Part shown: in pieces, positions 34,305 through 44,472 of the stretch
Layout of the letters: each line of letters starts with the position of its first letter
Numbering within the stretch: position 1 is the first letter of the stretch
Source: CAYNSB01 sp964399625
GTDB taxonomy: Bacteria > Planctomycetota > Phycisphaerae > Phycisphaerales > UBA1924
Assembly: GCA_964399625.1 (NCBI GenBank)
Contig: CAYNSB010000001.1
Span: 48,013 to 112,012, forward strand
DNA length: 64,000 nt
Direction of reading: 5' to 3'
Notes under the pieces: model-generated
Told to the model about the DNA's origin: nothing
Database searches by the model: none
What the model saw: the letters and a program-made list of their open reading frames with translations, nothing else
Program-made: the position numbers and the translations under genes

Positions 34305-35659
34305 GGGGAGTTCGAGGCGGAGGGGTGGGCAACGGCGGTCGAGACGGGCGCGGAACCGATCCGGCGCGACCAGAAGTATTGCCCCGCGTGAACGATGGCG
34401 AGGGCCGCCAGCGCCCCGATCATCGGCGTGAGCGGGAAGTGGTACCGGTCCTGGTACACGACAATCGCGTGCACGCCCGTGTAGTACGCGAAGAGCACGA
34501 TCGTGGGATGGAGCAGGGCCTGGAAGAACCCGCGCCGCAGCAGCAGCACGCCGCCGATCGCCGCGGTCGCGAGAACCAACATCCAGTAGCCCTGCGAGGC
34601 GAGCTTGATCGCCTTGATCGCCCCGTCCGTGCCGCCCGCCCTCTTCAGGCCGTCCTCGTTCCACGCGACGCCGATCGTCTCGCGCTCATAGAGGCGTCCG
34701 GCCTTGATGATGGTGCGCTTCACGAACGCGCCGGGGTCGGACTTGATGTACGCCCACGCCTCGCTCTTGAGCTTCGCGTCGCGCTGCGCCTCGTTCATGC
34801 CGGGGAACTCGGGCGCCTGCTGGTACTGCCCCGAGGAATCGGGGTTGTTGCCCATCCAGAAGTTGCTGCCGGCATTGGCGGCGATCAGCACAGGCTGGCC
34901 AAAGAGGTCATAGTTCCGCTTCGTCCACGGGGCGATGCACGCGCCCATGATCAGCCCGATGGTGATGGCTCGTGTAAGCGCCAGACGCAGGCCCCAGGTC
35001 CGCAGCAGGTCGATCCCGATGAGGATGAACGGGATGAGCAGCGCCGTGGTGCGCACGTACGTCGCCAGCGCAAAGAGCAGCGCGACAAGCACGAGGCGCA
35101 CGGGCGCGAGCTGGCGCTGCCCGGGCCAGGAGAGCATCGCCCCAAGGCACAGCACCGTGAAGAGCTGCTCGCTGGAGAGGATCGTCGCAAACTGCACATG
35201 CATGGGCCACAACGCGAGCAGCAACGCCGTGACCAGCCCGACACGCGGGCCGAACCAGCGCGACGCGAGCAGCCCCGCGAGCATCACGCTCGCGCACCCG
35301 AGCACGACATTGAACGCGACGACCGGCGCGTACCCGTACGTCGCGGGGTCCAGCACGCGGTAGATGAGCGAGTAGGCGAACGACGTCCCCGGCGGCCAGA
35401 ACGCGGTCGGCTTGGTCGCCTCGAACCCAAAGACGTTGTGCGCCGCCAGGTTCCGCGCACACGTGTCGTACGCCGCGCAGTCGGAGGTCGGGACCATCGG
35501 CACCAGCGCCCCCCACGCCACGCGCAGCACGAGCGCCAGCACCAGCACGCCCACCCACAGGCTCTGACGGCGTGCGTCCGGTGCATACGCGAGCGCTCCG
35601 GCGTCCTCGGCCCGCTGGGGCGTGGCGATCGGAGCAAGGGTGGGCGGCGCGTCGGGCAT
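34301..35659 (-). CDS. GT39/ArnT-like integral membrane glycosyltransferase
   Basis: A 452-residue protein with about ten to twelve hydrophobic helices and the GT-C fold pattern of dolichol/undecaprenyl-phosphate-sugar-dependent transferases. An acidic residue lies in the first outer loop (V-P-T-S-D-C-A-A-Y-D), with W-P-P-G-T-S-F-A-Y after it. The second outer loop is long and contains W-M-G-N-N-P-D-S-S-G. Such enzymes move sugars from polyprenyl-phosphate to glycans, lipids or proteins outside the inner membrane. It is coupled to the downstream GT2, which could conceivably supply its donor. Confidence 0.8.
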   Translation of the reverse strand: MPDAPPTLAPIATPQRAEDAGALAYAPDARRQSLWVGVLVLALVLRVAWGALVPMVPTSDCAAYDTCARNLAAHNVFGFEATKPTAFWPPGTSFAYSLIYRVLDPATYGYAPVVAFNVVLGCASVMLAGLLASRWFGPRVGLVTALLLALWPMHVQFATILSSEQLFTVLCLGAMLSWPGQRQLAPVRLVLVALLFALATYVRTTALLIPFILIGIDLLRTWGLRLALTRAITIGLIMGACIAPWTKRNYDLFGQPVLIAANAGSNFWMGNNPDSSGQYQQAPEFPGMNEAQRDAKLKSEAWAYIKSDPGAFVKRTIIKAGRLYERETIGVAWNEDGLKRAGGTDGAIKAIKLASQGYWMLVLATAAIGGVLLLRRGFFQALLHPTIVLFAYYTGVHAIVVYQDRYHFPLTPMIGALAALAIVHAGQYFWSRRIGSAPVSTAVAHPSASNSP

Positions 35660-35707
35660 GGCTGGGGGTCGGTCTGGGTCCGGATCGAATCGGGGGCACG
35701 CGCGCGG

Positions 35708-37567
35708 CTATCGCGCCGCGAGGTACTCCTGCGAAACATCGGCCACCGTGCGGCCCCGCATGAACAACTGGCCCCAGATCTCCAGCGTGAGCATCCAGGC
35801 GAGGGTCTGATCGCCCGCCTGGGCGATCCAGGACGCGAACTCCTGCCGATCGAGGGGGAACTCGCTGACCAGGAACCCCGATTCGATCCACGCCTTGGGC
35901 CAGGCCCCGGTGTAGTACTTGGCGGGCACCGTGAACCCCATCTTCGGGCGATACACGATGTCGCGCGGCAGATAGCGGCAGGCGATGTCCTTGAGGATCC
36001 GCTTGCCCACCGGGCGCAGGCCCTGCACGCCGCACTTGTACGCCGGCGGCATCGCCAGCGCGAGGCCCACGAGGTCCGGATCGAGGAAGGGCACGCGAGC
36101 CTCGATCGAAGCCGCCATGCTCGCCCGATCCGTGCGATGCAGGATCGGGAGCATGTACGACTGGATCTGGCGCAGCAGTTCGCTGGCCAGATCGCGGTCC
36201 AGCGGATCCCCCAGCGAGGCGTACGTCTCGCGCGTCCGCTGTCGGAGCGCTCGATTCCGCAGCCCGCCCGTAAGCAGCTCGTGCATGCCCAGGTCCATGG
36301 GGTTGGCGGGCGCTGAATAGCCCATCCGCCCGCCAAGTCGGCCCGCGAGCGAGCGCAGCGCCGAGAGCACGCCAGTGCCCAAGGGGCCGTACCTGGCCGC
36401 GACCCGCGACAGCGCGTTGGCGCGGTACTGCCACACGTATCCGCCGAACGTCTCGTCCGCCCCCTCGCCCGAGAGCAGCACCTTCACGCCCTGGTCCCGC
36501 GCGAGCCTGGAGAGCAGGTACAGCGGCACCGTGTTCACGAACGACAGCGGGTACTCCGTCACCCACACCGCGTGCACGAGCGCCTTGCGAAACTCATCGC
36601 GCGTGAGCACGAACGAGTTGAGCTTCACGCCCACGTGGTCCGCCACGGCCTTGGCGAACGGGCCCTCGTCCACCTCGGGCGCGTCCGGGCACGTGACGTT
36701 GTACGCGAGGATTCCCTTGTGCTTGCGCGCCGCCATCGCGGTGATGAGCGAACTGTCGATGCCCCCAGAGCAGAACGTGCCCACGGGCACGTCGGCCATG
36801 AGCTGCAGGTCCACGGTGCGATCGAGCTGCGCCGCGATCGCGTCCTTCCATGCCTCGTACGTGCGCGGGATCGATCGGGCCCGCTCCTCGTCGGGCGCGG
36901 GCGTGTAGTACCGCTCGATCGCCCATGCGCCATCGGAGAGGTTGTACCGCAGGAATGAGCCGGGCGGCAGGCGGCGCACCCCGCGCAGGAACGTCCGCTC
37001 GTCGCTCGTCCACCCCGTGTAGCAGAAATCGATGGGCGCGAGCTGATTGAACTCCGGGCGGAACCCCGCGGCGAGGATGCTCTTCACCTCGGACCCGAAG
37101 TAGAACCGCTCCTGGTCCTGCGCGACGTACAGCGGCTTGATGCCGAAGTGGTCCCGCGCGAGGATCAGCTCGTTCTTCTTGCGATCAAGAAACGCGATCC
37201 CGAAGATGCCGTTGAGCCCCGGCAGGGCCCGCGCCCCGCTCAGTTGCAGGGCACGCGCGAGCACCTCGGTGTCCGAATGACCGCGATAGGGCGGACCGGG
37301 CGGGAGCGAGTCGCGGATGTGCTTGTAGTTGTAGATCTCGCCGTTGAAGGCGATCCAGGCGCTCTCGTCCATGCCCGTCATGGGCTGGTGGCCCTGGTGC
37401 GAGAGGTCCACGATCGACAGCCTGCGGAACCCCAGCGCGACCGGGCCCAGGATGGCGTCGCCCTCGTCGTCGGGCCCCCGGTGCGTGATGACATCCGTCA
37501 TCCGCTTGAGGCGGTCACGCTCGGGCGCACGCCCGGTTCGCTCGATGAATCCGGCTAGGCCACACAT
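35708..37567 (-). CDS. asnB: Asparagine synthase (glutamine-hydrolysing), EPS-locus type
   Basis: A 619-residue two-domain amidotransferase. It starts M-C-G-L-A-G-F, with Cys2 as glutaminase nucleophile after Met removal, followed by H-R-G-P-D-D-E-G and N-G-E-I-Y-N-Y. The synthetase domain carries the ATP PP-loop S-G-G-I-D-S-S and the E-G-A-D-E-T-F-G-G-Y motif. AsnB paralogues are recurrent in exosortase/EPS loci, where they are thought to amidate sugar uronates or peptides rather than make free asparagine. The ATG at 37567 is fixed by Cys2. It overlaps the upstream GT4 stop by 13 nt. Confidence 0.92.
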   Translation of the reverse strand: MCGLAGFIERTGRAPERDRLKRMTDVITHRGPDDEGDAILGPVALGFRRLSIVDLSHQGHQPMTGMDESAWIAFNGEIYNYKHIRDSLPPGPPYRGHSDTEVLARALQLSGARALPGLNGIFGIAFLDRKKNELILARDHFGIKPLYVAQDQERFYFGSEVKSILAAGFRPEFNQLAPIDFCYTGWTSDERTFLRGVRRLPPGSFLRYNLSDGAWAIERYYTPAPDEERARSIPRTYEAWKDAIAAQLDRTVDLQLMADVPVGTFCSGGIDSSLITAMAARKHKGILAYNVTCPDAPEVDEGPFAKAVADHVGVKLNSFVLTRDEFRKALVHAVWVTEYPLSFVNTVPLYLLSRLARDQGVKVLLSGEGADETFGGYVWQYRANALSRVAARYGPLGTGVLSALRSLAGRLGGRMGYSAPANPMDLGMHELLTGGLRNRALRQRTRETYASLGDPLDRDLASELLRQIQSYMLPILHRTDRASMAASIEARVPFLDPDLVGLALAMPPAYKCGVQGLRPVGKRILKDIACRYLPRDIVYRPKMGFTVPAKYYTGAWPKAWIESGFLVSEFPLDRQEFASWIAQAGDQTLAWMLTLEIWGQLFMRGRTVADVSQEYLAAR

Positions 37568-38856
37568 GGGGTGGAACGCTCCTTGGGCGACATCGTCGCG
37601 GAAGGCCCTGCGGGGGCGGGGAACGCGGATTGAATGCCCATCGCCGCGAGCAGGCGACGAGTGTTCACGGGCGTTGAGAATTCTTCGCTCACCCACGCAC
37701 GCCCCGCGTCAGCCAGGCGCAGGCGAAGGTCCGGCTCGACGATCAGGCGCGTCATCGCTTGGGCCAGCGCCCCCGCGTCGCCCGGCGTCACGAGCAGCCC
37801 GGTCCGCTCGTGGTCGATCAGCTCCCGGATGGCCGGCAGATCGCCCGACACCACGCACACGCGACGCGCCATCGCCTCCATGAGCGCGACGGGAATGCCG
37901 TCGCGATCGCCCGAGGTGTCTACGCGGCAGGGCAGGACGAAGAGGTCCGCCTGGTCGACCTGCTCCAGCGTGTCCCGATTGGGCTTGGAGCCGAGCAGCT
38001 CGACGCGGTCCGCAAGACGCAGGCGATCGATCTGCGCCCGCAGCCGCTCCTGCTCGGGCCCGCCGCCGACGATGGAGCATCTCACGCCACGCCCCTCGTC
38101 CCGCATGCCCGCGATCGCGTCGATCAGCAGATCGAAGCCCTTCTTGGGAATCAGTCGCCCCACAGCGACGACGCGCAACTCCCCCGCGTTCGCCCGCGAC
38201 GGAGGCTCCGAGGGCACATCAACACCACACCTGACGATGGGCAGCTTTGCCTCCGGAACGCCCGCGACCTCGCGATAGAACGCGCGGTGCCAGTGGCTGA
38301 TGCAGCTCGTGAACGCGGCACGCTCGAGCTTCTGACGCAGGAGCCCGCGCTGCGGGAACAGGTCGTTCGCGTGCCCCGTGAAGCTGAACGGGACGCCCAG
38401 CTGGCGGGCCGCGTACATCGCGATCGTCGTGGGCACGTGGGCCATGTGCGCATGGATGCGCGTGATCCCCGCCGCGCGGGCCCAGCTCGCCAGGCGCAAC
38501 GCCCCCAGCGCCTGGTAGAGCACCTTGGGCCTTCTCCCCAGCGGCAGATCGCTCGCGGTCAACGCATCGATCGCCGCGCGAAGGAGTGTGCCCGTCGCGC
38601 GGACGGGGTGAGACACCACCTCGCGCATCGCCCCCGCAAGCATTGTGCCCGGGCCAGCGCCGTAGATCGTGAACGCCTCGTCCGCGAGCGCCTCCAGCGC
38701 CGGATCGCCGAGCCCTCGCCCGGGCGCGTGCACGCTCGCGGCGTGCGTGTCCACCCCCGCCGCACGCAACGCCAGGAGCTCGCGGTAGACAAACGTCTCC
38801 GAGAGCGTGGGGAGCTTGGGCGCGATGTACAGCACGCGCGGAGCGGGGGCGCTCAT
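37555..38856 (-). CDS. Family 4 glycosyltransferase
   Basis: A 433-residue GT-B enzyme. The N-terminal domain starts [16 protein letters not shown], typical of colanic-acid/amylovoran-type transferases. The C-terminal domain has [14 protein letters not shown] and a [12 protein letters not shown] segment with the catalytic Glu. No membrane helix is seen. It is ATGA-coupled to the acyltransferase before it and overlaps asnB after it. Linkage specificity is unknown. Confidence 0.9.
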   Translation of the reverse strand: MSAPAPRVLYIAPKLPTLSETFVYRELLALRAAGVDTHAASVHAPGRGLGDPALEALADEAFTIYGAGPGTMLAGAMREVVSHPVRATGTLLRAAIDALTASDLPLGRRPKVLYQALGALRLASWARAAGITRIHAHMAHVPTTIAMYAARQLGVPFSFTGHANDLFPQRGLLRQKLERAAFTSCISHWHRAFYREVAGVPEAKLPIVRCGVDVPSEPPSRANAGELRVVAVGRLIPKKGFDLLIDAIAGMRDEGRGVRCSIVGGGPEQERLRAQIDRLRLADRVELLGSKPNRDTLEQVDQADLFVLPCRVDTSGDRDGIPVALMEAMARRVCVVSGDLPAIRELIDHERTGLLVTPGDAGALAQAMTRLIVEPDLRLRLADAGRAWVSEEFSTPVNTRRLLAAMGIQSAFPAPAGPSATMSPKERSTPCVA

Positions 38857-39500
38857 GTCGTGGCCCCGCGTGCGTCCCGGCTTGCGCTGCCCTCGCCCCG
38901 CATCTTCAGCACGCGCGCCGGCACCCCACCCACGATCGCCATCGCGGGCACGTCCTTGGTGACCACAGAATTGGCCGCGACGATCGCCCCCGGGCCGATA
39001 GTCACGCCCTTGAGCACGCACGCCCCCCGCGCGATCCATGCCCCGGCCCCGATCCGGATCGGCGCCGCGACGTGCTCCTGTCGGCGCATGAGCACAGGCG
39101 GATCGAGCACCTCGCTCCCATGGTCCGCGTCGCGGATGCTCACGTACTCGCCGATGAGCACGTCGTCCCCGATCTCGATCGAGGCGTACGACACGATCAC
39201 CGTGCCCTGGTTGACGCGCACGTGCGAGCCCATGGTGATCGAACCACGCGGCGTTTCGAGGAACGCCCCCCGACCCAGGCGGCAGTGCTCGCCCAGCGCG
39301 AGGCGGACCCGCCCCTCCGTGCGCACGGGCCCATCGAATTGGGTCGTGATCGGCACGCGCCCGGCGCCCACGCGCGACCGCAGGCTCGCCAGACGCCACA
39401 GGCGCACCACCGGCGCGCCCAGCGCACGCCACAACCCGGCGACGGGCGTGAGCGCCGCCGCGATGGCGTCCGCCACGAGATGCACGGGCTTGCGCGTCAT
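38853..39500 (-). CDS. Left-handed beta-helix O-acyltransferase (WcaF/LacA-like)
   Basis: A 215-residue hexapeptide-repeat acyltransferase. From about residue 60 there are repeated [LIV]-G-x-x-x-x units, with R-D-A-D-H-G carrying the catalytic His. The classic end is [22 protein letters not shown]. The family O-acetylates sugars of colanic acid, capsule or Nod factors with acetyl-CoA. The ATG at 39500 overlaps the upstream amidotransferase stop and its own stop overlaps the GT4 start, so all three are translationally coupled. Confidence 0.92.
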   Translation of the reverse strand: MTRKPVHLVADAIAAALTPVAGLWRALGAPVVRLWRLASLRSRVGAGRVPITTQFDGPVRTEGRVRLALGEHCRLGRGAFLETPRGSITMGSHVRVNQGTVIVSYASIEIGDDVLIGEYVSIRDADHGSEVLDPPVLMRRQEHVAAPIRIGAGAWIARGACVLKGVTIGPGAIVAANSVVTKDVPAMAIVGGVPARVLKMRGEGSASRDARGATT

Positions 39501-41320
39501 GCCGAGGAATCCTGCGTCGGGACCAGCCGCGAGGGCACATCCCCATCCATCCATCGGCGCGCGAAGCACTCAACCGCGATGAGTGCGGCCAGAGGACGCG
39601 TGAGGTTCTCGCCCGCCTTGTGAGATTCCCAGGCGCTTCGCAGGGATGCGTCGTCCACAAGCCCCCGCCCCGCTAGCCGGCCATCGAACAGAAGCCGCTC
39701 GACGTCCCCCGCCCACAAGCCGCGGAGCCAGCCCGGCAAGTCCGCAACGGAATTGGACTTCCACGCCTCCACGCCGACCTTCTTCAGCCCCACGCGCACG
39801 ATCCGTTGCATCGCCATGGACCCCGTGTTGGCCCAGAAGCCCCACGCGGGCGGGACCATGGTGCGCTGCCACGGCGTCGCCGCCGCGTCCGGGCACGCGT
39901 GCGCCAGAGCCCGCAGGTACAGGCGGTGCTTGAGCTTCATTTCCTGCGGCACGCGCAGAGCCGCGTCCACCACGTCTCGATCGAAGAACGGCGCGTGCGA
40001 CTCCACGCCCCAGCGCAGCAGCGCCGTGCCCGAGTTCGTGTAGCGGAACACGCGGTTGGGATACAACCAGTCGTTGAGCCTCAGCACGGGGCGCACGCCG
40101 GACTCCGCCCCACTGGAGATCGAGTGGACCCATCGCCCGCGCGAGCGAGCCGAAGCCCCGAGCAGGCGGTCACCCCAGGCGTCGATGCCCTCGCCGACGC
40201 GCCAGCGCCAGCTCGTGGCGGCCAGCGCCTCCACGCTCGTCTCGCGCAGCCACGACGCCTTGAGGAAGTTCCCGCCGTACATCACATCGCCCGCGAGCCC
40301 ATTGAGGATCACGTCCGCGTGCCTCGCGAGCAGCCCCACGTAGGGGAGCATGTGCATGCTCTCGATGCCAAACGACCCCGCCGTCAGGTCCGCCCCCGCG
40401 GGCCAGAGCGGCGGAAACTCCGGGGGATTCCAGTGGCGGATGGTGTGCGGCGAGCCGATGCGCCGCGCAAACGCCGCCGCGCACGCGATGTCCCGGCACC
40501 CCGGCAGCCCCCACGTGAACGAGGGAATCTCACGCCGGCGCTCGCAGAGCCCCAGGATGAACCGGGAGTCCAGGCCTCCCGAGAGTGTCACGCCCAGTCG
40601 TGGATTCGCACGCTCGATGCGTCGCACGCTCTGCGCGAGAAGCTCGCCAAGCCGCCGCGCGATCGTCTCGGGATCGTCGCGCCAATCCTCGCGATGACGC
40701 ATCTCCCAATACGTTCGCTCCCGCGGCCCCGATCCGTCATCGCTCAGCACGCACGCCGGGGGCAGCACCTCGACGCCCTTCACCAGCGTCATCCGATCGA
40801 TGAGCTCGCCCGTTCGCACGAGAAGGTCGAGCGAGTCGCGATCGATCTCGACGCGATCAAGCCAGGGAAGCACGCAGCCCAGGTCCGTGCTCGCAACGGT
40901 CCACCTCGCCCCCCGATGGACAAACACGCCGTAGTGCCGATGGCGATCGCTCGCGATCCGCACGTCGCGCGGCCCGGGCCCGATCGTGCACATCGCGAAC
41001 GGACCGTTGAGACGCGCCATCGCCGCATCGTCGGCTCCACCGGTCTCGAATTGCCCGATCGCCGCGAGCGAATCATCCGCGCCCGCGTCCGAGAGTACCT
41101 GCCCCACGAACGCCGTGTGCGTGCCCAGTCGGGCGTGCGTCAGGCGTCCGCTGCACGGAAACTCTCCCGAGGTGCGTCTCCACGCCGCCAGCCCCGCCCC
41201 GGCGCGCGTGGACTGCTCCGCCTCGCCGCCCAGACGGGTGCACGCGCTGAGGGTGCTGGCCCAGCGCTGCGGATCGATCTCCGATCCGTCCCGCGTCCAT
41301 GCGACGACCCACCCCGCCAC
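39497..41320 (-). CDS. Asparagine-synthase-like protein lacking the glutaminase cysteine
   Basis: A 607-residue paralogue of AsnB. The synthetase half is recognisable by the PP-loop S-G-G-L-D-S-R-F and a G-D-V-M-Y-G-G-N stretch. The N-terminal half has an N-G-P-F-A-M-like core but begins M-A-G-W-V: the catalytic Cys2 of class II amidotransferases is absent, and no upstream start restores one. It might use free ammonia, be fed by another glutaminase, or catalyse a different adenylation reaction as in beta-lactam synthetases. GTG start 1 nt after the upstream GT2 stop; ATGA overlap downstream. Confidence 0.82.
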   Translation of the reverse strand: MAGWVVAWTRDGSEIDPQRWASTLSACTRLGGEAEQSTRAGAGLAAWRRTSGEFPCSGRLTHARLGTHTAFVGQVLSDAGADDSLAAIGQFETGGADDAAMARLNGPFAMCTIGPGPRDVRIASDRHRHYGVFVHRGARWTVASTDLGCVLPWLDRVEIDRDSLDLLVRTGELIDRMTLVKGVEVLPPACVLSDDGSGPRERTYWEMRHREDWRDDPETIARRLGELLAQSVRRIERANPRLGVTLSGGLDSRFILGLCERRREIPSFTWGLPGCRDIACAAAFARRIGSPHTIRHWNPPEFPPLWPAGADLTAGSFGIESMHMLPYVGLLARHADVILNGLAGDVMYGGNFLKASWLRETSVEALAATSWRWRVGEGIDAWGDRLLGASARSRGRWVHSISSGAESGVRPVLRLNDWLYPNRVFRYTNSGTALLRWGVESHAPFFDRDVVDAALRVPQEMKLKHRLYLRALAHACPDAAATPWQRTMVPPAWGFWANTGSMAMQRIVRVGLKKVGVEAWKSNSVADLPGWLRGLWAGDVERLLFDGRLAGRGLVDDASLRSAWESHKAGENLTRPLAALIAVECFARRWMDGDVPSRLVPTQDSSA

Positions 41321-41321
41321 G

Positions 41322-42338
41322 TCAGGCCCCCGCCCGGACGCCCGGGCCCTTGTATTCGATGATGGTGCTCCGCTTGCCGCTCAGCAATCCCACGCCAAAG
41401 CGTAGCACACCCAGCGCCGAAGCCGACTTGCACAGGATCGTCACGAGCGCGTAGGCCATCGATTGCGCTGTCGAGCACCCGCGCCGTCGGGCGTACAGGT
41501 GCAGGTGCGCAAACAGTCGAGCCCAGATAAGCACCGGCACGATCAGCGCCGGCCAGTACAGCACTCCGAGCACGATCGCGAGCAGCGGCACTCCAAGCCC
41601 GTAGAACACAATCGACGCCACGCGCTTCAGGAACACGCGCCCCTTGCCGTGCCGATGTCGCCACCCCACCTCCGCGTACGCGTGCCCGGACCGCCGCGCC
41701 CGCTTGAGGTACTGCGAAAGGCGCGTCATGCCCACGTCGTGCAGCGTCATCTCGCGTCGGAGGCAGTGAATCTCCCAGCCCTTCTCACGAAGGCGGAAGC
41801 CAAGGTCCGGGTCCTCGCCCGCGATCAGGTCCGCCGACCAGCCCCCCACTTCGTCCAGGGCGCTCAGACGATCGAGCGCATCGCCGCCATGACAGATGGT
41901 CGGACCCTCGGGCATCTCCCACTCCAGGTCCACCATCAGGCTGTAGAAGTTGTCCTTCGCGTGCACTTCGCGCCGGCGTCCGAAGACGCCCGCGACGCGC
42001 GGATGCTCGTCCAGGTACCGCGCCGCGACGTCCACCCACGATGGATCGAGCACGCAGTCGCCATCGATGAAGTGCACATAGTGCACGCCGGGGAACAACC
42101 GCTTTGCCTCGGCGATGCCCGCCTGCCGTCCGCGGGCCGCGGTGAATGGTCCCTCCCGCAGTTCCACCACGTGCACTCCCATCGCCCGCGCACGCCCGAC
42201 ACTCGCGTCGCTGGAGTTCGAGTCCACGTACACGACCTGCGCGATCGACGCGAGCACCGAGCGGAGGCACCGCTCCAGGCGCTCGCCCTCGTTGCGCCCG
42301 ATCACGATTGCGGCGATGCGCGGGTCCGGGGCGCTCAT
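41322..42338 (-). CDS. Family 2 glycosyltransferase with C-terminal membrane segment
   Basis: A 338-residue GT-A enzyme. It opens with A-A-I-V-I-G-R-N-E-G-E, has the metal-binding H-F-I-D-G-D-C, and an E-D-P-D-L-G-F-R-L-R motif that places the catalytic acid. After about residue 245 two hydrophobic helices anchor it in the membrane. The layout resembles membrane-associated GT2 enzymes of EPS loci. ATGA overlap with the GT4 upstream. Donor and linkage unknown. Confidence 0.88.
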   Translation of the reverse strand: MSAPDPRIAAIVIGRNEGERLERCLRSVLASIAQVVYVDSNSSDASVGRARAMGVHVVELREGPFTAARGRQAGIAEAKRLFPGVHYVHFIDGDCVLDPSWVDVAARYLDEHPRVAGVFGRRREVHAKDNFYSLMVDLEWEMPEGPTICHGGDALDRLSALDEVGGWSADLIAGEDPDLGFRLREKGWEIHCLRREMTLHDVGMTRLSQYLKRARRSGHAYAEVGWRHRHGKGRVFLKRVASIVFYGLGVPLLAIVLGVLYWPALIVPVLIWARLFAHLHLYARRRGCSTAQSMAYALVTILCKSASALGVLRFGVGLLSGKRSTIIEYKGPGVRAGA

Positions 42339-43480
42339 GCGTTCGCTCCCGCGGCGCGGCCTGAGATCACCTCACGGACGAACGCCGCGTACGCCGAGGC
42401 GACCACGGGCCAGTCGAATCGGCGCAGGATGAGTTCGCGCCGGTCCTCGACCCGCGCGCGATCCCCCAGCACGCCGCCCAGCGCCGCAGCCGTCGCGTCC
42501 ATGTCCCCCGTATCGACCAACGAAGCCCGATCCTCCATGATCCACCGGCTGCTCGGGTTGTCGTGCGCCACCACGGGCAGACCCGACGCCAGCGCCTCGA
42601 GGTAGATGTTGCCGAAGGGCTCATCTCGGCTCATGTGCAGCAGCGCATCCACGGAGCGATAGAGCCCGGGCATCTGCTCGTGCCGCAGGGTCATGCGCTG
42701 GTACCGATCGCCCAGCAGTTCTTTGCCCAGCGCGTCGATGCTCTCGCGCATCGGCCCATCACCCGCGACGAGCAGGCGCACATCGGGCCGAGCCCTCGAG
42801 AGCGCCGCGACGGCGCGCACACCCGCATCGACGCGCTTGCTGGCGATCAGCGCCGCGCAGATCAGCACGATGGGCATGCCCTCGGGCAGTCCCAGCTCGC
42901 GTCGCACGCTCGCCCCGGGCGTGAAACGCCCCGCATCGACCCCATTGGGGATCAGCGCCGAGCGGTACCGCGCCCGGTGCCGCTCGTAGTACTCGGGGTT
43001 CGTGCACACGAGACCGTCGCACCCGAACCGCTTGTACTCGCGATTCTTCGCCTGCGGCGCCCAGTCGCCGTTCTGCGTCACGTAGATGTGCGCAGGCCGA
43101 CGGGCGCCACGCTTCTTGGCGCGCAGCGCCCAGTTCGTGAAGGGGTACGCGCACGTGATCGTCGCGTCATAGGAGCCCGGGTCGTACCGTTGCCACATCG
43201 ATCGGGCGAACGCGAACTCCTCGTACACCAGCTCGCTGCGGAACGGCGGCACGCGGGGCCAGCTCTCGAACCGCTCACGCGCCGAGCACGGCGCGGAGAT
43301 GAAGCGGTACGGCTCGCTCGCCGGCTCGGCCGGCGCCGGGCCCGAGCCGATCAGCGTCACCTCGAATCCTGGCAGACGCGCCAGCGCCCTGCCCACGCTC
43401 TGGAACGCCACCTCCGCCCCGCGATGCACGCGATGCAGCCCCGCCAGCGCCAGCAGCACACGCGAAGTGCCGCCGCTCAA
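42335..43480 (-). CDS. Family 4 glycosyltransferase, TTG start
   Basis: A 381-residue GT-B enzyme. The N-terminal domain shows H-R-V-H-R-G-A-E-V-A-F. The C-terminal domain has I-P-N-G-V-D-A-G-R-F, L-V-A-G-D-G-P-M-R-E and the catalytic region E-P-F-G-N-I-Y-L-E-A-L-A-S-G-L-P-V-V. The start is inferred as TTG at 43480: it gives the 4-nt stop/start overlap (TTGA) seen throughout this operon, and the family fold begins right after it. Any earlier start would lie deep in the preceding gene. Confidence 0.86.
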   Translation of the reverse strand: MSGGTSRVLLALAGLHRVHRGAEVAFQSVGRALARLPGFEVTLIGSGPAPAEPASEPYRFISAPCSARERFESWPRVPPFRSELVYEEFAFARSMWQRYDPGSYDATITCAYPFTNWALRAKKRGARRPAHIYVTQNGDWAPQAKNREYKRFGCDGLVCTNPEYYERHRARYRSALIPNGVDAGRFTPGASVRRELGLPEGMPIVLICAALIASKRVDAGVRAVAALSRARPDVRLLVAGDGPMRESIDALGKELLGDRYQRMTLRHEQMPGLYRSVDALLHMSRDEPFGNIYLEALASGLPVVAHDNPSSRWIMEDRASLVDTGDMDATAAALGGVLGDRARVEDRRELILRRFDWPVVASAYAAFVREVISGRAAGANA

Positions 43481-44472
43481 GCCGCACCCCCCAGCGGACG
43501 CCGCAGCACTTCGAACGCGCCGGCGAGCTGCTGGTACCGCGGCGTGCCCGTCCGCCCGCGCACGCGCAGCACCAGCAGGCGTGCCCCGATCGTCAGCGTG
43601 TCCACGCCACGAACGAACCACGACGCCAGCGCGCCGTAGCACAAGCGCTGCACGAGGTATCGTGCGGACCAATAGTGTGTGTTCCGCATCTTCGCCGCCA
43701 TGCGCGTCGGGTCCGATGAGGACCCGCCCAGGTGCGTCGTCGTGGGCGCCGCCTCATACCGGCAGCGCAAACCCGCGCCCCTCACACGATGGCAGAACTC
43801 GATGTCCTCGCCATAGAAGAAGAACCGCTCGTCGAGCCCGCCAATCCTGCGCAGCAGTTCACCCCGCGCCAGCAGAAACGCCCCGCCAAGCCAATCGACG
43901 TCGCGAGAGAGACGATCGCGATCCCATCGCATGTCGTCCGTGTCCGCCCATTCAAAGAGCGACGGCAGCTTCCACGGCAGGTTGAGCGCGCATACCGCCA
44001 GCCGCAGGGGCGTGGGGAATCGTCGCGCCACGTTCTGCACGGACCCATCGCCGTTGAGCAGCCGGCACGAGAGCGCCCCGATCGAGGGATCGCTCTCCAG
44101 CGCTTCGAGCGAGGCCCGCAGGCATCCCTCGTGCACGATGGTGTCGCTGTTCAGGTGCAGAATGGCGTGCGCCGGGCCGAACGCCGCATCGCCCGCCTCG
44201 ATGCCGCGATTGTTGCCGTACGCGAACCCGCCGTTCCTGGGCGTGCGCACGAGCAGACACCACGAGCCCCAGCCGCCCGAGGTTATTGCCGCCTCGATCC
44301 GCGCCGCTGAGTCATCGCCCGAGTCGTTGTCGACGATCACGACCTTGGTCTGGGGGACCGTCGCGACCTCGCGCTCCAGCGAGCGCAGGCACTGGATGGT
44401 CAGGTCCGGCGTGCGAAAGTTCACGACGACCACGAGCAGTCGCGGACCCGCTGCGGCGGTGGGCTCGCTCAT
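43477..44472 (-). CDS. Family 2 glycosyltransferase, rhamnosyltransferase-like
   Basis: A 331-residue GT-A enzyme of the WbbL-like group. Motifs are V-V-V-N-F-R-T-P-D-L, V-I-V-D-N-D-S-G-D-D, N-G-G-F-A-Y-G-N-N-R-G, the metal-binding L-N-S-D-T and the acceptor-side W-L-G-G-A-F-L-L-A-R with F-F-F-Y-G-E-D-I-E-F-C. Proteins of this pattern often transfer rhamnose from dTDP-rhamnose, which would match the rfb cluster at 13-17 kb, although donor specificity cannot be proved from sequence. ATGA overlaps on both sides. Confidence 0.88.
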   Translation of the reverse strand: MSEPTAAAGPRLLVVVVNFRTPDLTIQCLRSLEREVATVPQTKVVIVDNDSGDDSAARIEAAITSGGWGSWCLLVRTPRNGGFAYGNNRGIEAGDAAFGPAHAILHLNSDTIVHEGCLRASLEALESDPSIGALSCRLLNGDGSVQNVARRFPTPLRLAVCALNLPWKLPSLFEWADTDDMRWDRDRLSRDVDWLGGAFLLARGELLRRIGGLDERFFFYGEDIEFCHRVRGAGLRCRYEAAPTTTHLGGSSSDPTRMAAKMRNTHYWSARYLVQRLCYGALASWFVRGVDTLTIGARLLVLRVRGRTGTPRYQQLAGAFEVLRRPLGGAA

